Translations under genes and position numbers: made by a program
The notes under the pieces: generated by a model
The model's database searches: none
What the model saw: only the letters and a program-made list of their open reading frames with translations
Told to the model about the DNA's origin: nothing
DNA from: Pseudomonadota bacterium
GTDB lineage: Bacteria; Pseudomonadota; Alphaproteobacteria; Rickettsiales; RGZB01
Length of the DNA stretch: 62,220 nt
Direction of reading: 5' to 3'
Assembly (NCBI GenBank): GCA_010031735.1
Contig: RGZB01000006.1
Span: 1-62,220 of the forward strand
Part shown: positions 26,691-36,865 of the stretch, in pieces
Position numbering within the stretch: the stretch's first letter is position 1
How the letters are laid out: each line of letters opens with the position of its first letter

Positions 26691-26805
26691 ATTTGTTCAG
26701 CAGATGTCCACTTTTCGAAATCCTGTCACATACGTCAGTGAAGGTCATACATGTTACCGCGAGACGTACTCCGGTAAAAACACACAGTTCCTCGAGGGCA
26801 CAGTC

Positions 26806-27198
26806 ATGGCTAAGGCTGCAGGGAAAGCGCGCTTTCCCACGTTCTGGTGGATTCTCGTCGCGCTCATCGTTGTCACCTACCTGCCGTACTGGATCATCAC
26901 GACCGCAAACCAGCGGGCGGATACCGACGCAGTGTACAAGACGGCGGCAGAGATCAAGAGCGGCTACGTCACCTACGGCAAAGAGGTGTTCGAACTCAAG
27001 GATGGGTCGGGCACGAAGGTCGAGCAGGAAACGAGCAGTCGTTTAACGTTCCGAGTCAGCGCCGATACCTTCATCACGTTCTACAACGACCGTGGCAAGG
27101 GGTATCAGGTCAACGCAAAGATTGGCGTCACGGAAGACGGGCACCACAGCACACCGAAAGATGTGAAATGGACGAAGACTGATCCGCGGAAGAAGTGA
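26806..27198 (+). CDS. Membrane-anchored paralog 2 (YKTAxEIKxG family)
   Basis: The protein has 130 residues. After MAKAAGKARF comes one transmembrane helix (FWWILVALIVVTYLPYWII) and the shared domain: AVYKTAAEIKSGYVTYGKEV ... LTFRV ... NDRGKGYQVNAKIGV ... VKWTKTDPRKK. The start follows GAGGG-CACAGTC. It is shorter than paralog 1 because it lacks the cytoplasmic N-terminal extension. It is separated from paralog 3 by 47 bases, so they are probably one transcript. No known family is recognised. Confidence 0.65.
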   Translation: MAKAAGKARFPTFWWILVALIVVTYLPYWIITTANQRADTDAVYKTAAEIKSGYVTYGKEVFELKDGSGTKVEQETSSRLTFRVSADTFITFYNDRGKGYQVNAKIGVTEDGHHSTPKDVKWTKTDPRKK

Positions 27199-27245
27199 TA
27201 TCGGCAGCCGGAGCGATCCGGCTGCATTCTCCAGGGGAAACTGTC

Positions 27246-27659
27246 ATGGCGAAAGCGAAAAAGCGTAACAGCATCGTTCTGATCGGATGGTTGTTGATGG
27301 GGTTCATCCTGTTCGTGCCGACGTGTACGTGGTGGCTGAAAAACACCGTCACGCCGGTTCCTAAGGAAAACACCAACGCCGTGTACAAGACGGCGAACGA
27401 GGTCAAACGGGGCTATGTCATCTACGGGGGCAAGAGTTACTCCCTCCGTGACGAAGACGAAGCATTGTTCGATGAAGACGCGTCCAGCAGCAAGAAGCTG
27501 GTGTTCTACCTGCAACGCAAGGGTGAGCCAAACGGTGTCACCGTCACCTTCCAGAATCTGTACGGGAAGGGCTTTCAGGTGAACGGCGGCATTCAGTTGA
27601 ACATCGTGAAAGGCGAAGCGCAATCGCTTGAATGGTCGGAGACGAATCCGGATGAGTGA
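27246..27659 (+). CDS. Membrane-anchored paralog 3 (YKTAxEVKxG family)
   Basis: The protein has 137 residues. After MAKAKKRNS comes one transmembrane helix (IVLIGWLLMGFILFVPTCTW) and the same domain: NAVYKTANEVKRGYVIYGGK ... LVFYL ... LYGKGFQVNGGIQL ... LEWSETNPDE. It has a larger acidic insert (RDEDEALFDEDASSSKK). There is no separate leader repeat; it follows paralog 2 with AGGGG before CTGTCATG. A hairpin 34 bases downstream ends the cluster. Function is unknown. Confidence 0.65.
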   Translation: MAKAKKRNSIVLIGWLLMGFILFVPTCTWWLKNTVTPVPKENTNAVYKTANEVKRGYVIYGGKSYSLRDEDEALFDEDASSSKKLVFYLQRKGEPNGVTVTFQNLYGKGFQVNGGIQLNIVKGEAQSLEWSETNPDE

Positions 27660-27692
27660 TCATCAAGGGTAAACGGTAACAGTAAAAGAAGT

Positions 27693-27725
27693 CGAGCGCT
27701 CTCCCCCCTAAAGGGAGAGTGCTCG
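27693..27725 (+). terminator. Stem-loop after paralog 3
   Basis: The 13-bp stem CGAGCGCTCTCCC / GGGAGAGTGCTCG has one G-T pair. Its core and loop closely match the hairpin after paralog 1 (26537-26570). It lies between the cluster and the convergent phaR. Confidence 0.7.
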
Positions 27726-27784
27726 CACAATCTCATCTCCCATACATTGTTGGAATAGAAAACGCGGCAAGATTCCTTGCACGG

Positions 27785-28285
27785 CTAATCTTTTTTGGAT
27801 TTGTCTGCGGGGTTCTGGCCTTGCGCCATCGGATTGAATGGGCTGAACATCGAAAACATTTTTTCCATGATCTCGATATTCTGGCGGCCGAGTTGTTCGA
27901 ATTGTTTGAACGGCGAGAACTCTTCGAGCTTGCCCATGTAGCTACGCATCTTGTCTTGGTTGTTCGCGAAATTATCCATCATGCTTTCGAGATACGTCGG
28001 CAGGATGGTCCGCAGGCTGTCATCGTAGAAACCGATGATGCGGCGCAGGAAGTTGATCGGCAGCAGGTTGTAGCCCCTTGCCTCTTGTTCGAAGATGATC
28101 TGGGTCAGCACCGAGCGGGTGAGATCCTCGTTGGTTTTGGCATCATGCACCACGAAATCCACGTTCTGTTTGACCATGGTGCAGAGATCATCAAGCGTGA
28201 TGTATTTACTGATCGAGGTATCGTACAGTCGCCGGTTGGCGTACTTCTTGATGACGATAGCTTCTTTTTTGATTTCTGCGCTCAT
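27785..28285 (-). CDS. phaR: Polyhydroxyalkanoate synthesis regulator PhaR
   Basis: The protein has 166 residues. The N-terminal DNA-binding domain is canonical (IKKYANRRLYDTSISKYITL and DDLCTMV), followed by the PHB-accumulation regulatory domain (LTRSVLTQIIFEQEARGYNL, LPINFLRRIIGFYDDSL). The C-terminus is Pro/Lys-rich. PhaR represses phasin and other PHA genes and binds PHA granules. No PHA synthase gene is in the window. It is transcribed with or after ubiA (gap 18 bases). Confidence 0.93.
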   Translation of the reverse strand: MSAEIKKEAIVIKKYANRRLYDTSISKYITLDDLCTMVKQNVDFVVHDAKTNEDLTRSVLTQIIFEQEARGYNLLPINFLRRIIGFYDDSLRTILPTYLESMMDNFANNQDKMRSYMGKLEEFSPFKQFEQLGRQNIEIMEKMFSMFSPFNPMAQGQNPADKSKKD

Positions 28286-28303
28286 GGCGCTATCATACTA
28301 AAA

Positions 28304-29158
28304 TCAAAGTATTTTCTCAAGCATAATTGCGGCGAACACAATCGCACCCAGTATTGTATTGGAACGGAACACCCTCAGGCAGTCGCGTGGATTATCGAGA
28401 TCGACGGTGTAAACCTGCCAGCCCAAATGCGCCGCCACCCACAACATCCCGAGGAAGAACGGCAGGCCGAAACCGATGCGTAAACCGGTATAAGCCATCA
28501 GCAAAACCATCAAGGCATAGAACAGCGCGATGAAGCTCCGACTGTATTTCCCGAACGTCACGGCGGTCGATTTGATGCCTGCCTTCCTATCGTCGCGCAC
28601 ATCCTGATGGGCATAGATGGTATCGTATCCCATCGTCCAGCACATACAGGAGGCATAGAAGATCAGCGATTCGACGGAAATGGCCTGCGTCACCGCCGCC
28701 CAACCCATGAGCGCACCGATGTTGAACGTGAACGCGAGTATCAACTGCGGATAGGGCATCACGCGTTTCATGAAGGGATAGAGCCCGACCAGAATCACCG
28801 AACCGAAACCGATCGCGACCGCAAGCCCGCCGATCTCGAGCAGGATGAGAAGCCCGATGAGCATCAGCACACCCGTCAGCACGATCGCCGCTTTCACCGA
28901 TATCTCACCCGCTGCGATCGGGCGTATCTTCGTGCGTTCCACTTTCACATCGATATCTTTATCGACGATATCGTTGATGATACAGCCGGCAGAGCGCATC
29001 ACGATGGCACCCGCGGCAAAAAGCAGTAGTAAATCGAGTGGCGGCATGGTATGCCGGGAAGCAAGAGCCACCGCCCACAAGCACGGCCACAAGAGAAGCC
29101 AGATGCCTACCGGCTGATGGAGTCGCATCACACGAATATACGGCGAATTATACATCAT
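28304..29158 (-). CDS. ubiA: 4-hydroxybenzoate polyprenyltransferase
   Basis: About 284 residues from the ATG at 29158 (or 29155). It attaches the polyprenyl tail to 4-hydroxybenzoate in ubiquinone synthesis, in the inner membrane. The first Asp-rich motif NDIVDKDIDVKVERTKIRPI and the second (YAHQDVRDDRKAGIKSTAV) are present, with about eight membrane helices. The N-terminal YIRVMRLHQPVGIWLLLWPC is conserved and fixes the start near the divergent rsmE. The two start codons are a single base apart, and no good ribosome-binding site is visible for either. Confidence 0.95.
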   Translation of the reverse strand: MMYNSPYIRVMRLHQPVGIWLLLWPCLWAVALASRHTMPPLDLLLLFAAGAIVMRSAGCIINDIVDKDIDVKVERTKIRPIAAGEISVKAAIVLTGVLMLIGLLILLEIGGLAVAIGFGSVILVGLYPFMKRVMPYPQLILAFTFNIGALMGWAAVTQAISVESLIFYASCMCWTMGYDTIYAHQDVRDDRKAGIKSTAVTFGKYSRSFIALFYALMVLLMAYTGLRIGFGLPFFLGMLWVAAHLGWQVYTVDLDNPRDCLRVFRSNTILGAIVFAAIMLEKIL

Positions 29159-29159
29159 T

Positions 29160-29933
29160 ATGGTTTCTGAAAATTCAATACGCTTGTTTGTTGACCAACC
29201 CCTCGACTCCGGCATGTCGGTTGAATTGAATCCGGAGCAGGTGAATTACGTCAGGAATGTTATGCGACTGAACGTATCAGACAGCGTCCGTTTATTCAAC
29301 GGCAAGGATGGCGAGTGGCAGGGCACCATCGCGGAACTTGCGAAAAAATCCGCGCGCCTTACGGTGGAAAAGCAAACCCGCAAACAGAAAGACGGCACCG
29401 ATGTCTGGTTGCTCTTCGCGCCCATCAAATTCGGCAAGATCGATTTCCTGGTCACCAAAGCGACGGAACTGGGTGTCTCCACTCTTCAGCCTGTCATCAC
29501 CAAACACACGATCGTCACCCGCGTGAACACCGATCGCCTCCGCGCCAATGCCATCGAGGCCGCCGAGCAATCGGATCGCTTGACCGTGCCGGAAGTATCG
29601 GGGGAAATCACTTTCGAGAAACTCATTCAAGGCTGGGATAAGAACCGCCAGATATTGCTTTGTGATGAATCCGGCGCGGGGAAATCGATCGGCACGGTGC
29701 TTTCTGCCCTGCCGGAGGCAAAGAAAAAAGCGCGCTGGGCGATCCTCATCGGCCCTGAAGGCGGTTTTTCGAAAGCCGAGCTTGAAAAACTACGCACCCT
29801 TCCCTATGTAACCTCCGTTGGCCTCGGTGAGAATATCCTGCGGGCGGATACGGCAGCACTCGCCGCACTCGCTTGCTTCCAGTCTCTCACCGGCCGCTGG
29901 GAAACACCCCCGCATTTTGAAGGGAATCGATAA
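29160..29933 (+). CDS. rsmE: 16S rRNA (uracil-1498-N3)-methyltransferase
   Basis: The protein has 257 residues. The N-terminal PUA-like domain begins SIRLFVDQPL, and the SPOUT knot follows with LIGPEGGFSKAELEKL and VGLGENILRADTAALAAL. These are the SAM-binding signatures of RsmE. It methylates U1498 of 16S rRNA in assembled 30S subunits. The start is fixed by the conserved N-terminus, 1 base from the divergent ubiA start. gshA follows after 3 bases, forming an rsmE-gshA operon. Confidence 0.96.
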   Translation: MVSENSIRLFVDQPLDSGMSVELNPEQVNYVRNVMRLNVSDSVRLFNGKDGEWQGTIAELAKKSARLTVEKQTRKQKDGTDVWLLFAPIKFGKIDFLVTKATELGVSTLQPVITKHTIVTRVNTDRLRANAIEAAEQSDRLTVPEVSGEITFEKLIQGWDKNRQILLCDESGAGKSIGTVLSALPEAKKKARWAILIGPEGGFSKAELEKLRTLPYVTSVGLGENILRADTAALAALACFQSLTGRWETPPHFEGNR

Positions 29934-29936
29934 CGC

Positions 29937-31184
29937 ATGGCCTCCTCCCCCATCTACCAGAAACTCACCGCACTCTTGAACGAACGCGGTGCAGAGGTCG
30001 AAAAATGGTTCGCGGACCAATACGCGCTCTCCATCCCGCATTACAATGTCTCTGTCGATGTGCGCCACTCGGGCTACAAGATCGCGCCGGTGGATACGAA
30101 CCTTTTTCCGGCTGGCTTCAATCTGCTGCAAGGCGATTCACGCACCCGCGCGGTCGAAGAAACCAAGAAATATTTCCGCCGCTATCTTGAGAACGTGAAA
30201 GATGTCGTGCTCATACCGGAGAACCACACACGTAATCTCTACTACCTCGAGAACGTATATTCACTGCACTCTATCTTAAAAGATGCAGGCCTGAATGTCC
30301 GTATCGGCGGCTTGGCCGTCACGGAGAAAACCGAACTCCAGACACAAAGCGGTAAAACCATCACCGTCGAACCGTTATCCCGCGAAGGCAGTGTGCTTTA
30401 TGTCGGTGCCGATAAAAAATTCATACCGGAGATCGTGGTGATGAACAACGATCTTTCCTCCGGCTCTCCCGATATCTTAAAGAATATCGATCCGATGATC
30501 CTGCCCGGCATCGGCTTCGGCTGGTACCGCCGCCGCAAGACCGAACATTTCGAAGTGTATAATCAGCTCGTTCAGCGCTTCTCGCAGCAATTCAATTTCG
30601 ACCCGTGGCTGATTTCGACCAGCTTCTTCCGCTGCGGCGAGATCAACTTCAAAGACCGCACAGGTATCGAATGCGTCGCGATCACGGTCGATAAAGCGAT
30701 CCACGCGCTCAAACAAAAATATGCCGAGCATGGTATCACCGGTGAACCCTATGTATTCGTGAAGGCCAACAGCGGCACCTATGGCATGGGCATCATGACC
30801 GCGCGCTCCGGCCAGGATGTCATCGAGATCAATAAAAAAGACCGCAACAAGATGAACGTCATCAAAGAAGGTACGCAGAATACGGATGTCATCATCCAGG
30901 AAGGTGTACCGACGGTGGATACGATCGACGGCAAAGTGGCAGAACCGATGCTGTACTTAATCGGTGGCACGCCCGTTGGCTGCAATTACCGCGTGAACCA
31001 GAACCGCGATGCGTTCAGCAACCTGAATTCCGAAGGCATGACGTTTAAAAGCGCCTGCGATGCCGATAACGAAACGCAGGATGCAGATAGCGTCGGTTCC
31101 TCCTGCCCAGTGCTCGGCTTCATCGCGCGCTTGGCCGCCTTGGCCGCCACCCAGGAATGCTACGAGCCACGGTGGGATATCTAG
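29937..31184 (+). CDS. gshA: Glutamate-cysteine ligase (GshA, PF08886 type)
   Basis: The protein has 415 residues. The family is recognised from VSVDVRHSGYKIAPVDTNLF, PAGFNLL, GFGWYRRRKTEHF, FVKANSGTYGMGIM and CNYRVNQNRDAFSNLNSEGM. This is the ATP-grasp-like GshA found in some proteobacteria, distinct from the E. coli enzyme. It makes gamma-glutamylcysteine from glutamate and cysteine, the first step to glutathione. It is co-transcribed with rsmE and convergent with gshB, which completes the pathway. Confidence 0.93.
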   Translation: MASSPIYQKLTALLNERGAEVEKWFADQYALSIPHYNVSVDVRHSGYKIAPVDTNLFPAGFNLLQGDSRTRAVEETKKYFRRYLENVKDVVLIPENHTRNLYYLENVYSLHSILKDAGLNVRIGGLAVTEKTELQTQSGKTITVEPLSREGSVLYVGADKKFIPEIVVMNNDLSSGSPDILKNIDPMILPGIGFGWYRRRKTEHFEVYNQLVQRFSQQFNFDPWLISTSFFRCGEINFKDRTGIECVAITVDKAIHALKQKYAEHGITGEPYVFVKANSGTYGMGIMTARSGQDVIEINKKDRNKMNVIKEGTQNTDVIIQEGVPTVDTIDGKVAEPMLYLIGGTPVGCNYRVNQNRDAFSNLNSEGMTFKSACDADNETQDADSVGSSCPVLGFIARLAALAATQECYEPRWDI

Positions 31185-31262
31185 TGCGGAAGTACAAAAT
31201 GTTCCGGAAGCCATTACATTTCATTGCAGCTTCGTTACCGGGAAATTAAGACTTCTGTAACA

Positions 31263-31278
31263 TGTTTCACGTGGAACA
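31263..31278. promoter_or_regulatory. parS-type ParB binding site
   Basis: TGTTTCACGTGGAACA fits the bacterial parS consensus TGTTNCACGTGNAACA at every specified position. It lies in the non-coding gap between convergent gshA and gshB (31185-31321), where a centromere site would not disturb coding. A small hairpin (AGATACG / CGTATCT, 31286-31305) follows. parS sites nucleate ParB in origin-proximal chromosome segregation. Confidence 0.75.
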
Positions 31279-31321
31279 TTAGGGAAGATACGTCTGGCCG
31301 TATCTCGCGTCATATTTGGCG

Positions 31322-32284
31322 CTATGCGCGAGCGCGTGCTTTCGGGAGCCTCTTCACGATCACATCCCAGAGCTCGGATTCGGTCGTACGGCCGTAGATC
31401 GCATTCAGGCGGTGCAGGCTGCCGACGGAAGTGACGTTGATCTCCGTCAGGTAATTGCCGATGATATCGAGACCCGTGAAAACCAGCCCATGCGCCTTCA
31501 CGAACTCACCGACCGCGCGGCAGATTTTTTTATCGTGCGCCGTGAGTGTGTATTTTTGATCTTTGCTCTGGCGGAAGATGCGGAACTCACCCTTGCCCGG
31601 AATGGTGATGAGAGAGCCTGCCACTTCGCCATCGAACAACACCACGCGGATGTTACCCTTCTCCACTTCCTTCAAATACGGCTGCACGACCATCAGCCCG
31701 CCCTTGCGACGTGCATGTTGCTCGAAAAACGTTTCTGCGTTTGGGTCATCTTTTTTGAAACGGTAGACGCCGTATCCATGATAACCATAGAGCGGTTTCA
31801 CCACCACTTCGCCATGATCGACGAGAAACGCTTCCATCTCTTTTCGATTAGAGGTGATGAGCGTCTCGGGCATGAATTCCTTGAAAAGAAGCGGTGATAA
31901 TTTCTCCGGGAAATCACGCAGCGCCGAAGGATCGTTTACCACGAGTGTTTTCTCTTTGACGAGATCGAGGAGATACGTCGCCGAGATATAATCCATATCG
32001 AACGGCGGGTTCTGGCGCACCATCACCACATCCATATCGGCAAGGTCCATCCATTTCGGTTTGCTCGCGCGGAAATAATCGCCCTCGCTTTTGGCAAACG
32101 TGAATTTGATTTCAGAGGCAAGTGCCAGCACCTTGCCGTTTTTGAACACGAGGTTCTTGGGTTCGTAATGATAAAGGGCGTAGCCACGCTTCTCCGCCTC
32201 GCGCATCAGGAGCAGGGTATTTCGGATTTCGCTCTTATCCGGGATATCGAGCGGCTCCATCTGGAATATCACGCGTAGGGTCAT
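31322..32284 (-). CDS. gshB: Glutathione synthetase
   Basis: The protein has 320 residues. It is an ATP-grasp enzyme joining glycine to gamma-glutamylcysteine. The conserved segments are FQMEPLDIP, VVMVRQNPPFDMDYISATYL, VVNDPSALRDFPEKL, VVKPLYGYHGYGVYR and TGLDIIGNYLTEINVTSVGS. The gene is the last of a minus-strand operon tldD-(Rap1a-like)-gshB, with 2 bases separating it from the preceding stop. It is convergent with gshA across the parS gap. Confidence 0.96.
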   Translation of the reverse strand: MTLRVIFQMEPLDIPDKSEIRNTLLLMREAEKRGYALYHYEPKNLVFKNGKVLALASEIKFTFAKSEGDYFRASKPKWMDLADMDVVMVRQNPPFDMDYISATYLLDLVKEKTLVVNDPSALRDFPEKLSPLLFKEFMPETLITSNRKEMEAFLVDHGEVVVKPLYGYHGYGVYRFKKDDPNAETFFEQHARRKGGLMVVQPYLKEVEKGNIRVVLFDGEVAGSLITIPGKGEFRIFRQSKDQKYTLTAHDKKICRAVGEFVKAHGLVFTGLDIIGNYLTEINVTSVGSLHRLNAIYGRTTESELWDVIVKRLPKARARA

Positions 32285-32286
32285 GG

Positions 32287-32751
32287 CTACTTTTTCTTCT
32301 CCGGCTGTTTTGGCGAGACGGCTTTCACCGCTGCTTCTCTGGCACCGAGGGATTTCTTATCACACGGGAAGCTTTCCTGCAGTGACGCGATGATGCCCGC
32401 CACCGCCGGGTCCTCATTCGATTTATGCCCGTGTGCCCAACGGCGGAACATATTGCGCGCGAGCTTCGTATCCATATTCACCGGTGGACAGAAGGATTTC
32501 CCCATCTCGAACACCGCAAGCGTAGAGGCCGTACCGGTAATCAGACCATTACAATAGATGCACTCGTCGCTCTTTTCATCGGATGAACATTTAATGCAAT
32601 CATAGACCAGGTCGTTGATGTTATAGGCGCGGCCCTTTTGATCCGGTGATTTTTCCGGTGCGGCCTGTTCGGTCGGGCTTGCTGTGACTTCATCCTGCGC
32701 GGAGGCATTCAGGGCAAACAGTAGTATCATGAGTGTAAGCAATAGGCGCAT
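32287..32751 (-). CDS. Exported Rap1a/Tai-like small protein
   Basis: The protein has 154 residues. The signal peptide is MRLLLTLMILLFALNASA. The mature part carries DCIKCSSDEKSDECIYCNGLI and CPPVNMDTKLARNMFRRW, ending in a Cys (FPC) before a Lys/Pro-rich tail. The pattern 'C-x-G-(L/Y)-I-x-G ... C-P ... hP-C' recalls Rap1a/Tai immunity-type periplasmic proteins. No type VI effector is nearby, so an immunity role is not supported. In alphaproteobacteria a small exported protein often sits between tldD and cox genes. It is tightly packed (1-2 base gaps) in the tldD operon. Confidence 0.55.
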   Translation of the reverse strand: MRLLLTLMILLFALNASAQDEVTASPTEQAAPEKSPDQKGRAYNINDLVYDCIKCSSDEKSDECIYCNGLITGTASTLAVFEMGKSFCPPVNMDTKLARNMFRRWAHGHKSNEDPAVAGIIASLQESFPCDKKSLGAREAAVKAVSPKQPEKKK

Positions 32752-32752
32752 A

Positions 32753-34192
32753 CTAAACCTCCGTCCCCCCGACCGTGAGTCCGCCGATCAGCATCGTCGG
32801 CTGACCCACACCACACGGCACGCTTTGTGCATCTTTCCCGCAGGTACCGATTCCCTCATCGAGCGCCATATCATTGCCGATCGCCTTCACCTGCTTCATC
32901 GCTTCCGGGCCGTTGCCGATCAACGTGGCACCTTTCACGGGATAGGTCACTTTGCCGTTCTCGATACGGTAGGCTTCTGACGCGGAGAACACGAATTTGC
33001 CGGAGGTGATGTCCACCTGCCCGCCACCGAAGTTCACGGCATAGATGCCGTTCTTCACACGGGAGATGATTTCCTCTTTGGTGCTGTTGCCACCGAGCAT
33101 ATAGGTGTTCGTCATGCGCGGCATCGGCTGGTGTGCATAGCTTTCGCGGCGACCATTACCGGTCGGCTTCATGCCCATGAGGCGCGCGTTCATACGGTCC
33201 TGTATATAATTGACCAGGATACCGTCCTCGATCAACGTGGTGCAATTGGTCGGCGTACCTTCATCGTCGATGTTGAGCGAGCCACGGCGTGCGCCGATCG
33301 TGCCGTCATCGACCACCGTTACGCCTTTTGCTGCCACCTGCTTGCCGAGCAAACCAGAGAATGCCGAGGTTTTCTTGCGGTTGAAATCGCCTTCCAGCCC
33401 ATGACCCACGGCTTCATGCAGCAGCACACCCGGCCAACCTGGACCTAAGACGACTTCCATCTCACCTGCAGGTGCCGGTTTGGCATCGAGGTTCACGAGT
33501 GCCTGACGGAGCGCTTCATCGGCCGCCTTCTTCCATTTTGATTCGTTCGTGTATTCCGCATAGGACGTGCGACCACCCATGCCGAAACTGCCGCGCTCTT
33601 GCCTGCCGTCTTTTTCGACGACTACAGAGACATTCAAGCGCACGAGCGGACGGATGTCAGAGGATTCGCTGCCATTCTCGCGGATAATCTGCACCGCCTG
33701 CCAGTTGCCGACGAGCGAAACCGAGACCTGGCGTACGCGTTTATCTTTCGCCCTTAGGTAAGCATCGATGGTCTTCAGCAAATCGGATTTATCCTGGAAC
33801 GGTACTTCCGCGAGCGGATTCACATCTTCATAGAGAGCGCCGCGCGTCGGTTTCGCCGGATCGCCCAGTACGTTACCGACGCCATTATGGCCGGAGCGGA
33901 TGGAGCGCACCGTATCCGAAGCACGGGTAAGCGCCGGTTCGCTGAATTCGGACGCATGTGCATACGCCGATACTTCTCCAAGCACGCTACGCAGGCCAAA
34001 ACCTTGCGAGGTATTGAAGCTGGCACTCTTCAGATTGCCATCATCGAACAGCAGGTTTTCCGACTGCACATATTCAAGGAATAATTCGCCGTCATCCATA
34101 CCGGAGAGTGCATCCGATACGGTTTTCAACACCTTGGATTTGTTGACATTATTGCGCTCAAAAAAGAGTTTGTCTGTGTCAAACTGTGTCAT
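32753..34192 (-). CDS. tldD: Metalloprotease TldD
   Basis: The protein has 479 residues. TldD pairs with TldE/PmbA to form a heterodimeric zinc protease that degrades unfolded peptides and matures some RiPPs. The zinc motif HEAVGH (HExxxH, residues 259-264) is followed by GLEGDFNRKKTSAF, with later MRMTNTYM-type and GGQVDITSGKFVFSASEAYR segments typical of the family. No partner tldE is in the window. It is divergent from ctaC (gap 112 bases), an arrangement common in alphaproteobacteria. Confidence 0.96.
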   Translation of the reverse strand: MTQFDTDKLFFERNNVNKSKVLKTVSDALSGMDDGELFLEYVQSENLLFDDGNLKSASFNTSQGFGLRSVLGEVSAYAHASEFSEPALTRASDTVRSIRSGHNGVGNVLGDPAKPTRGALYEDVNPLAEVPFQDKSDLLKTIDAYLRAKDKRVRQVSVSLVGNWQAVQIIRENGSESSDIRPLVRLNVSVVVEKDGRQERGSFGMGGRTSYAEYTNESKWKKAADEALRQALVNLDAKPAPAGEMEVVLGPGWPGVLLHEAVGHGLEGDFNRKKTSAFSGLLGKQVAAKGVTVVDDGTIGARRGSLNIDDEGTPTNCTTLIEDGILVNYIQDRMNARLMGMKPTGNGRRESYAHQPMPRMTNTYMLGGNSTKEEIISRVKNGIYAVNFGGGQVDITSGKFVFSASEAYRIENGKVTYPVKGATLIGNGPEAMKQVKAIGNDMALDEGIGTCGKDAQSVPCGVGQPTMLIGGLTVGGTEV

Positions 34193-34304
34193 CGATACAT
34201 CATCCGGAAGCAGAAAAGAATTGTTACACCTATTAGCTTGCCAAATACGGCCTTGGCGATTATAAGTCAGCCAGTTACGTAACTACAAGCGAAACATTTT
34301 AAAT

Positions 34305-35126
34305 ATGCGCGCACTCTTATCCTTTGTTCTCTCTCTCGTTTTATCCGCACCGGCAGCTTTCGCTGATGCACCAAAACCGTGGCAAATGAATTTCCAGGAA
34401 CCGGCTTCTGTCGGCATGGAACGCATCGTTGCATTCCATAACGAACTGCTGTGGCTGATCACTTTTACCTCTGTCTTCGTGATGCTGCTCCTTGCCTATG
34501 TCATGATCCGCTTCCGCGCGAGCAAGAACCCGGTGCCAAGCACCACCACGCACCACACCCTCCTTGAAGTGATCTGGACCGCGATTCCGGTCATCATCCT
34601 GATCGTGATTGCCGTACCGTCCATCAAACTGCTCTATTTCACCGATAAAATCGAAAACCCGGACATGACCCTCAAAGTCATCGGCCACCAATGGTACTGG
34701 GAATATGTCTATCCGGATAACGGCGACATCAACTTCGACAGCTACATGATCAAAGACAAAGACCTGAAGCCGGGCCAACTCCGCCTGCTTGAAGTCGATA
34801 ACCGTATCGTGCTCCCGGTCCACACCAAGATCCGCGTGGAAACCACGGCAGCGGATGTGATCCACTCCTGGGCTGTTCCTGCACTTGGTATCAAAGTCGA
34901 TACCGTTCCGGGTCGCCTGAACGAAAAATGGATCGAGATCACCCACGAAGGTGTCTACCGCGGCCAATGCTCTGAGCTTTGCGGCGCTTACCACGGCTTC
35001 ATGCCGATCGTGGTGGAAGCGGTTTCCAAAGAGAAGTTCCAGCAATGGGTGGAAAGTAAATCCAAGAAACCTGTAGCGGGCGCTGCCACACCGGCAGAGA
35101 AAACCCCTGCAACCAAAACCAACTAA
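34305..35126 (+). CDS. ctaC: Cytochrome c oxidase subunit II
   Basis: The protein has 273 residues. A signal peptide (MRALLSFVLSLVLSAPAAFA) and two transmembrane helices precede the cupredoxin domain. The CuA ligands are present: His in DVIHSWAVPALG and the cluster CSELCGAYHGFM. VIGHQWYWEYVYPD is the aromatic stretch used for electron entry from cytochrome c. The C-terminus is a Lys/Ala/Pro-rich tail. It is the first gene of the aa3-type oxidase operon; ctaD follows after 24 bases. Confidence 0.96.
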   Translation: MRALLSFVLSLVLSAPAAFADAPKPWQMNFQEPASVGMERIVAFHNELLWLITFTSVFVMLLLAYVMIRFRASKNPVPSTTTHHTLLEVIWTAIPVIILIVIAVPSIKLLYFTDKIENPDMTLKVIGHQWYWEYVYPDNGDINFDSYMIKDKDLKPGQLRLLEVDNRIVLPVHTKIRVETTAADVIHSWAVPALGIKVDTVPGRLNEKWIEITHEGVYRGQCSELCGAYHGFMPIVVEAVSKEKFQQWVESKSKKPVAGAATPAEKTPATKTN

Positions 35127-35129
35127 TAA

Positions 35130-36863
<1,734 letters not shown>

Positions 36864-36865
36864 CG

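Noticed and set aside
32287-32751. A type VI immunity gene
   Set aside because: Rap1a-like Cys pattern only; no effector or type VI genes nearby, and the tldD-cox context argues for a housekeeping envelope role.
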